DNA from: Ophioderma brevispina
Taxonomy: Eukaryota > Echinodermata > Ophiuroidea > Amphilepidida > Ophiodermatidae
DNA: 64,000 nt
Direction: 5' to 3'
Assembly: GCA_023653785.1 (NCBI GenBank)
Contig: JAMKCH010010201.1
Location: 1 to 64,000, forward strand
Below are positions 58,166 to 64,000 of this stretch, piece after piece (the first letter of the stretch is position 1; the number at the start of each line of letters is the position of its first letter). The translations under genes were made by a program, and so were the position numbers. A model generated the notes under the pieces. It was not told the DNA's origin and did no database searches. It saw only the letters and a program-made list of their open reading frames with translations.

Positions 58166-58925
58166 CGATTCATAAAAGACATGAAAACTGTTTAAATTAA
58201 GAATTAGTTGATTAGGATCTTTTCTACCTAAGGTAATAACTGTTTAAAAACATTTATCACTGAGACTATTTAGCTATTGTCCGTAGATAAGACAAACCAT
58301 ACATTATCTTATTCCTTGTAATCTGGCAAACACGTTGGAGAACGAATCAGCTATATTTGATCATTTTGAAATTTTACACCTGTATAAACGGCCCTCCCTT
58401 GTGCATACTCCACCCTTTCTACCAACGAATATCCTATGACTGTTTCTAAGAACAATATTACATTGTTTTTTAAATTGTAATGGCTGAGATAAGCCTTGAT
58501 TTTCTTAAATGGCCCCGATTTTCCGTTTGATCAAACGACCTTGACCCCATAACCCTTTTGAAGTTTCAATGACGCCTATATTTCAATCCGTTTTGATATA
58601 AGCACTAAAAACGTGATTTTGTAGGCCCATAAAATACTACATGTATGTAAGAATAATATTGGTCGACCAAAACGGGACACGTTCTTGCTCATAACATTCA
58701 AACCAAACAATTTCAGCGCTAAGATTTCACAGGGTAAATGAGAAAATAGTCCGACGCCAGAATTTAGCCCACTTCCGGTGAAATCGTGGGGGTCCTTGGG
58801 ACAAAGCTATTCGCGATCGGACCATGGCCCTTTAGTTTTACTAGCCTTCTGTGATTGTCCATTATCACTGTGACTAACTCATCGTGACACCAATATTTAC
58901 TCTATCCTTCAGCATTGTTTCTGTC
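58166..58925. other. Unassigned
   Basis: No gene or repeat boundary is recognised. Confidence 0.3.
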
Positions 58926-58929
58926 ATGC

Positions 58930-59130
58930 TGCCTGTTTCTGTCAGGCTCGGCCCATTGCCGAAAAGGAAGGACTAGCGTCCGGAAGGGCATCTGGTCATT
59001 TACTTTTTGCTCCACTAAATCCTCGTATGGCGACAGTTTTGCTGCTCCTCATCGGGTTTCCTTAGATACCCGATGGGGATAACCGATCAGCCACCGACAA
59101 CTCGACCCTGGGACAGTTTACCAGGATACC
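58930..59130 (+). repeat. RTE/BovB-like 3' tail fragment
   Basis: AGGACTAGCGTCCGGAAGGG followed by CATCTGG, a T-rich spacer and CACTAAATCC resembles the conserved CCGGAAGGGCATCCGG...CCAAATC block near the 3' end of many RTE-type LINEs and their SINE partners. ATCGGGTTTCCTTAGATACC with CGATGGGG is a short hairpin. The rest of the element is missing. Confidence 0.4.
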
Positions 59131-59540
59131 AGTAGCAGACCCTCAAAGAAAATTTGACCTGACTCAAAACACCCTTTGATTTCATTTTAGCAAAATGTAT
59201 TTGGATACAAATCTTTTTTTTATAAACACCTTTGTTGTGGTCACGCTTGATTAAAAGACAACTATCTCTATATTACAGAGCACCCATAGGACCGGTTTGT
59301 ATACTCCATACTTGATATTGAATATTCAATGGCGAATCCTTTTTGTGACGTCAAAGCTACTCGACGTGAGATAAAAGAATAAAGTGGCAAACGATATATT
59401 ATGGGAGATATTTCAACTATTGGCAATTTAAACAATACTAGACTATTAATAATACTTGACGTTGACAAAAAGCGCTGCCTGTCAATGCTTGAATATACCC
59501 TGCTTGAGAATTTTGCAGATATTTATATCACCTGAGAATA
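59131..59540. other. Unassigned
   Basis: No feature is recognised. Confidence 0.3.
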
Positions 59541-59929
59541 GTAACGACCTTTAGCTATGAGGTTTATGCGGATCCAGGGGTTCGTTCGCGAAAGCAGTCG
59601 TAAGACTTAGGTAGCCCTAGTTGCGACGTACGTTACTACTAAGATTTTTTCGCGTTCGTGAAGGCTACGTGTGTCTTATGAGTAAGCCAGATTTACGATT
59701 AAAACTACGTGTGGTCACGAGTACACGTAACACACTCGTAGTGTGTAGAAAGTGGACGGATCGGTCCGCTGTTCGCATTCCATCCATCTTGTTAGCAATC
59801 TATTATGGTAACAGCATTTATTATTACAGAAAATGAAGGAAGAAACAGTCCTAAACGAAAAATAAGATATTATAACAACCCCCTTAAATCAATATTTCAG
59901 ACCGACCAGGAGTGTCGTTGATGCATGTA

Positions 59930-60112
59930 CACTGCAAAAACAGTGATTTTGCACCACGTTTCTAAATATTTTGAAATATCTGTTTAAAATCTAAACATGT
60001 TTAGGCATTTGACATTAGGTGTTTAGACATTTGACACTAAGTGTTTAGAGATTTGACTTGTTTAATACCTAAACACTAAATTGCACCATATTCCTAAGCA
60101 CTGTTTTTGCAG
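59930..60112. mobile_element. CACTGCAAAAA-family MITE, intact (183 bp)
   Basis: CACTGCAAAAACAGTGATTT at the left and AAGCACTGTTTTTGCAG at the right are inverted. The body has four TGTTTAGNNATTTGAC units. Confidence 0.82.
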
Positions 60113-61567
60113 CGTTGAGTCTTGCCCAACTTGAAATCGAGGGCTTATAAAATTAAATAAAGGCAACAAAAATTATTTCTAGAAGACTGCATTAGGTTAC
60201 GCCAAAGTGACTAGTAGCATCTTTAAATCATCGTAATTGCGCAATTGAAGCAAAATCGGTGCATAAATTAACAAAAACAGATTAAACATGTTAAAGTTAA
60301 TAATCATATCATTTTCTTCTGTAAGCATGTCCATCAAAATGGCCTGCATCCATTTCCACACAGATTGGCTCATCTATTCATGTCACGCACAGAAAAAAAT
60401 AAGGAAAGAAAAGGGAAAAAGAAAGAAAAGAAAAGAATGAAAGAAAGGAAGCTATACAAATATGAATCATCCTCTGATCTAGTTCAAAGCTGACTCAGAG
60501 ATTTTCCGAGGATGGTGTCCCCAATTTTTAACAAATCGTATGTTTTGCATGTACATAATTCTTATCCACATACTAATCGCTGTGTGAAATAGCTAACTTG
60601 TAATAAAATTCCGGATCAGGAATTTTTGTTATACAGTAGGCATATCCTATGGTACTGTTATTCTACACATAGATATGCCAAAACGAAAATCATTTTTCTC
60701 TCAATTTTTGGTGGAATTAAGTATTTTAGGTGACTATTTTTAGTTCTAGATGACTAAATTATACACACACACAAAACATATTTCGAAATCTCTGAGTCAG
60801 CATTGGAAAAAGTACACAACTTTTTCTCACTCATTGGCTAATTCAGTTTTTTACAAAATCAGTGTAAGTCTTCTTCACTAGTAATTGTATCTCTTGCCAT
60901 TTCTTCAATTGTTTAACAGACCTTTCTTCATGTTGGCTGCAGGCATTTACCTTGCCTGTAATATTCATTCATATCCTTTTGCTTTCATTTATTGGATATA
61001 GGCCTATATTACTTTTTATTTTTTTAAGTAAAATATTTGTTTGTCTTTCCAACCTACAAGAATAGACTCCTAATGAGAAAAAAATAGCCACCCTCTTTGG
61101 TTTTGAAGCCGTTTTCTTTCTGTGTCGGTGTAAGCCTATCTAATATCTATCGAAAGTACATTTATTAAATAGTAACAAGATAGGCCAATGCTATGATATA
61201 ATTTAATTGTTATAAATACTTCCAATATACAACAAATTGAACGCAGTTCTCATATACCAGCAGGAATTCTAAAATACGCGAGGGGTAGTCCGAGTATTTA
61301 TCAGATTCAATAGGTCTATGCTCACCCCAAAACACACGTACGCTTGTAAAATCCGTTAATCGATTTACTAGAACGGCAGTCAACACCAACTCGTACATAA
61401 TTGCACCCACGATTACACCCAAATAGACGACACGTAATAATGATGTTATGCGGAGAGGTGTTCCTACGACTGTCTAACGTCCATTGTTCGCGAACGCACG
61501 TAAATCATAACAAGCTCTCAGCATAATTTACGTATATACTTACGATTAAAGTTTCGCGGTCGAACCC

Positions 61568-61651
61568 CAGATGCGTAAGAGACATAGTACCAAACTTTCC
61601 ACGTAAAAACCAAGAGCCGAAAAGTTAGGCATTATGTCTCTTACGCATCTG
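61568..61651. mobile_element. 84-bp palindromic insert
   Basis: CAGATGCGTAAGAGACATAG and TTATGTCTCTTACGCATCTG are near-perfect inverses around a short centre. The mirrored left end near 59570 lacks the whole segment (CGGATCCAG joins straight to GGGTTCG), so it is an insertion or local expansion. Confidence 0.78.
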
Positions 61652-61689
61652 CATCCGCATAAACCTGAAATCTAAAGGTCGTTAATAAC

Positions 61690-61928
61690 AGTAATGCACG
61701 TGTGCTCAATCTTACGTGCAAATTTGCATTTTTTTAATTTTCTGTCGGTAAACGAACAGAAATTACAACACGTAGCCTATGAGACCCGATGAGAAAAGCA
61801 TTTGCTCACAATACCAAACACCAAATTCGGAATGAAATGACATTTTGGGAATATACTTTTCTCCAGGATACCTAGTGAAATATAAATAAAACAGAAGAGG
61901 CTAGAATCACATCGAAATGCACCTTTAA
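61690..61928. mobile_element. TTAA-type MITE, family C (copy 3, left end missing)
   Basis: CTGTCGGTAAACGAACAGAA and the right end AATCACATCGAAATGCACCT-TTAA follow the other family C copies. The left end is absent; the 59541-61686 element ends just before it. Confidence 0.68.
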
Positions 61929-62544
61929 GGACATCAAACTTAAATGTGTTAATTTAGGATATTCCGGAGGATATTAAATACCTTTTAGAAGCAACAATTA
62001 AAATTGTGGTAAAAGGTATGCAAAAATTGTGTTGAAATAGCTAAGTTTTGATAATTTCACCACACAGTTTTTGTATTTCTAAAATTTGTTGAAGTGTTTG
62101 AAGTATGTTCATTAAACACTCAAATGAAAAAAAGTTTACAATTGGCGTTAATGGCATTGTGCCTTTTTACTGAAAATTTGAGCTGGTGTATAGTTACTCA
62201 AAGTTTAAGAAAATTTTGAGTAAAATATCAACCTTTTTGCAGTGCATGCGAGGAGGTACCCCGGGGGAGGTACTCCGCGGCTACTCCATATAGGTATTTC
62301 AAAAGGATTACTCCTATGAAGAATTTGACTCCGTAAATTCGCGTTGGCTTTGGGAATGGGATTGCTATGGAATCTAAGAATTCAAGTTTTTTTGAAAGTT
62401 ATTTTGATAGCCATTCAAGTTATCACGTTGTGTCCCAAATTCCTTGAAGTCAAAATGTCAATGAGTTCAATATACTGTCAATATCTCGCATTGGATTTTA
62501 GGTTTATCGATTCTCCTTTCTAAAATGTATCATTCAGGAGCCAA
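61929..62544. other. 3' flank of the receptor gene
   Basis: Downstream of the minus-strand receptor. No canonical AATAAA was identified with confidence on that strand. No other feature is recognised. Confidence 0.35.
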
Positions 62545-63588
62545 TTACAGCAAAGTATCGAGTGATTTCGTTCCGGGTTTGTCAGTAGTCCCACGTCCTT
62601 TAAAGGCAAAAGCTTTCCGAAATGCCACTTTATACCGCGAATTACTTACACTGTAGACGATTGGATTTAACGAAGAATTAACAAGAAAAAGAATCCTTGC
62701 AGCCCAAGGTAACGATGATGGGGTTGGCAATGCGAATAAGTCACAAATATTCACGATTTGAAATGGCATGAGACAGAAAAAGAACACCACTCCATTGATG
62801 ATTAACATTCTGGCCACAGCTTTCTGAGTATCAATAGCCCTCCTGGTGTTATCTGGGACGCTATTGGATAGTGAGACACTTGCAGTTTGTCTTCTGAGCT
62901 CATACAGGATACGAAAATAAATGGTGACGTTTGCGATGGAAGCGATAACAAACTGAATGAGGTCAGTGGAAAACAAGGCTGTTACAGCCCATATATAAGC
63001 ATTTTTACAGCGAGGAATTCGCGTCTTTCTCTCTGGATCACTTGGAGAGAATAAGCATATAAATTCCGGAGTGTAAGGTACTGACAACCCTGCAAAAAGC
63101 ATAGATATCACCCAAACTGCTATCACCATGCGAATTGCACGTTTCTTGCTGTTCACAAGTCGATGCCAAAATGGGTGACATATCGCCAGGTATCGTTCTA
63201 AACCAACAACGCTGACCGTCCAAAGAGAGGTATAATAACACAGATAGACGAGGAAATTTGGTACTGAACATCCGAAGGCTGTGTAGAAAGAGAATTGAAG
63301 ATCGTACTCAGGAGAGACGATGTAGTCGCCTATGTACTGTAAGAAAGCAGCAAGCAGAAGCGAGCTGTCAGCAATTGCCAAGTTCACCAGGAAGATATTT
63401 GTAATGGTTCTCATAATCTTGACGCGGTAAACAACAAATATAAATGAACAGTTAGTAAATATGCCGAATAAAACTATCAACGGTACGAATATGACGACAA
63501 AACCTTTTGATGCATAGGAATACTTCATAACGTCTGCTGGCAACTCATCAATACTGTAATTAGCATCGCAGTGCTCCATTGTTTTCAA
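62545..63588 (-). CDS. Class A (rhodopsin-like) G-protein-coupled receptor, neuropeptide-receptor type
   Basis: A single uninterrupted frame of 347 residues. It has seven predicted helices at about 30-54, 63-88, 107-133, 151-172, 197-225, 257-283 and 296-315. Hallmarks: N46 in helix 1; NLAIAD with D74 in helix 2; C107, which should bond with C178 or C194 in loop 2; ERY at 131-133; W159 in helix 4; FCLMP at 271-275, where the usual CWxP has Leu for Trp; and NPIVY at 308-312. An N-glycosylation site NYS lies at residue 10. It should sit in the plasma membrane and couple to G proteins. MRTITNIFLVNLAIAD resembles thyrotropin-releasing-hormone and neuromedin-type receptors, but the ligand cannot be assigned. 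A second Met at residue 4 could also start it. The C-tail is short and Thr/Lys-rich. Many invertebrate receptors of this class are intronless through expansion by retroposition. Confidence 0.93.
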   Translation of the reverse strand: MKTMEHCDANYSIDELPADVMKYSYASKGFVVIFVPLIVLFGIFTNCSFIFVVYRVKIMRTITNIFLVNLAIADSSLLLAAFLQYIGDYIVSPEYDLQFSFYTAFGCSVPNFLVYLCYYTSLWTVSVVGLERYLAICHPFWHRLVNSKKRAIRMVIAVWVISMLFAGLSVPYTPEFICLFSPSDPERKTRIPRCKNAYIWAVTALFSTDLIQFVIASIANVTIYFRILYELRRQTASVSLSNSVPDNTRRAIDTQKAVARMLIINGVVFFFCLMPFQIVNICDLFALPTPSSLPWAARILFLVNSSLNPIVYSVSNSRYKVAFRKAFAFKGRGTTDKPGTKSLDTLL

Positions 63589-64000
63589 GCACTGTAATTC
63601 GCTATGTCTACATGAAATCAGTTTGCAGGTTTTCTTGCACGTGCAGTCACAACTGAAACGAATGAACCCTTCTGTAGGGAAGTTGTGAATTGTTGGGCTT
63701 CTTTTATCCTATTGAAGGTACTCGACCCGACCTTGACGCACTTTTTGATACACTTCAATACGTTTGTTTTTGCGTCGGTGATTCTATATTTTGCAGATAA
63801 TAACTTCGTATAAGCCACGATGCTCTCGTCTATGGTGTTTTGTACGTGAGGTTTGTGAACTGAAATTTTCCCTTAACCGTGACAAATCTAGCCATAACCC
63901 GCTCCTTCTTTGACGTAGATGGTAGGATTGAAGTCTCCATTCTAGGTAGGTAGTTCTAAGCAGGGGTTATGGCCAGCTTGCAGCCACTTAGAGCGATGAG
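63589..64000. other. 5' flank of the receptor gene
   Basis: No TATA box or upstream exon is evident on the minus strand; a 66-codon frame at 63618-63818 is unsupported. TAGCCATAACCCGCTC near 63890 and GCAGGGGTTATGGCCA near 63960 are inverted. The last bases resemble the GC-rich patch at 47.7 kb. Confidence 0.4.

Larger units (their letters stand above)
59541..61686. mobile_element. Pair of inverted ends, possible 2.1-kb TIR element
   Basis: TAACGACCTTTAGCTATGAG then GTTTATGCGGAT at the left and ATCCGCATAAACCTGAAATC then TAAAGGTCGTTA at the right are inverted. Similarity continues inward for some 200 bp (GGGGTTCG, CGCGAAA, CGTAAG). It is either one non-autonomous element of about 2.1 kb or two solo copies in opposite orientation. 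The middle (60113-61430) has no gene I can support and no clear target duplication was found. Confidence 0.65.

Noticed and set aside
63038..63271. Second minus-strand frame within the receptor
   Set aside because: Out-of-frame overlap with a clearly coding sequence.
1..64000. CRISPR array, prophage, integron or bacterial operon
   Set aside because: The tandem repeats have no spacer/repeat alternation, and gene structure, splice sites and retroelements are eukaryotic.

Overview
This is gene-poor, AT-rich eukaryotic DNA, most like a marine invertebrate nuclear genome. An echinoderm, hemichordate or similar deuterostome is my guess; nothing in the window proves the phylum. The evidence for a eukaryote is exons with GT-AG boundaries and multi-kilobase introns, a seven-helix receptor, decayed retroelements of three types, a tRNA-derived SINE and dense families of miniature inverted-repeat elements (MITEs). 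No bacterial-style operons, CRISPR arrays or plasmid features are present.

Host coding sequence is sparse. On the + strand three exons at 5855-5973, 14373-14931 and 19147-19232 appear to belong to one gene that I cannot name. The first ends in phase 2, and both of the others begin with the single base needed to complete that split codon. The simplest reading is a choice between a short terminal exon with a stop (14373-14931) and a downstream internal exon (19147-19232). On the - strand, 62545-63588 is an apparently intact, intronless class A G-protein-coupled receptor resembling neuropeptide receptors.

The rest is largely mobile-element strata. Region 0.5-2.2 kb is a degenerate ~143-bp tandem array whose unit carries a DR1-like nuclear-receptor motif; fragments recur near 17.6 and 29.5-29.9 kb. 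Region 6-13 kb holds several palindromic MITEs, with two clear nestings. Region 15.95-17.04 kb is a 157-bp satellite of nearly identical units, each holding a long perfect hairpin, and diverged single copies of the same sequence lie near 32.1 and 33.9 kb. Region 22-36.4 kb is a mosaic of TTAA-flanked MITEs, hAT-like MITEs, minisatellites and nested foldback elements.

Region 37.65-39.7 kb is a dead Penelope-like element (+) with a readable reverse transcriptase and GIY-YIG remnant. Region 45.6-47.0 kb is a dead Jockey-like LINE (+), part of which recurs at 49.2-49.5 kb. Region 51.9-55.7 kb is a dead L1/Tx1-like LINE (-). Region 57.2-61.9 kb returns to nested inverted-repeat elements before the receptor gene.

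The most notable points are the alternative-exon arrangement, the MITE-derived hairpin satellite, the DR1-bearing array, the nested insertions that reveal target-site duplications, and an hAT MITE inserted 13 bp after a stop codon.
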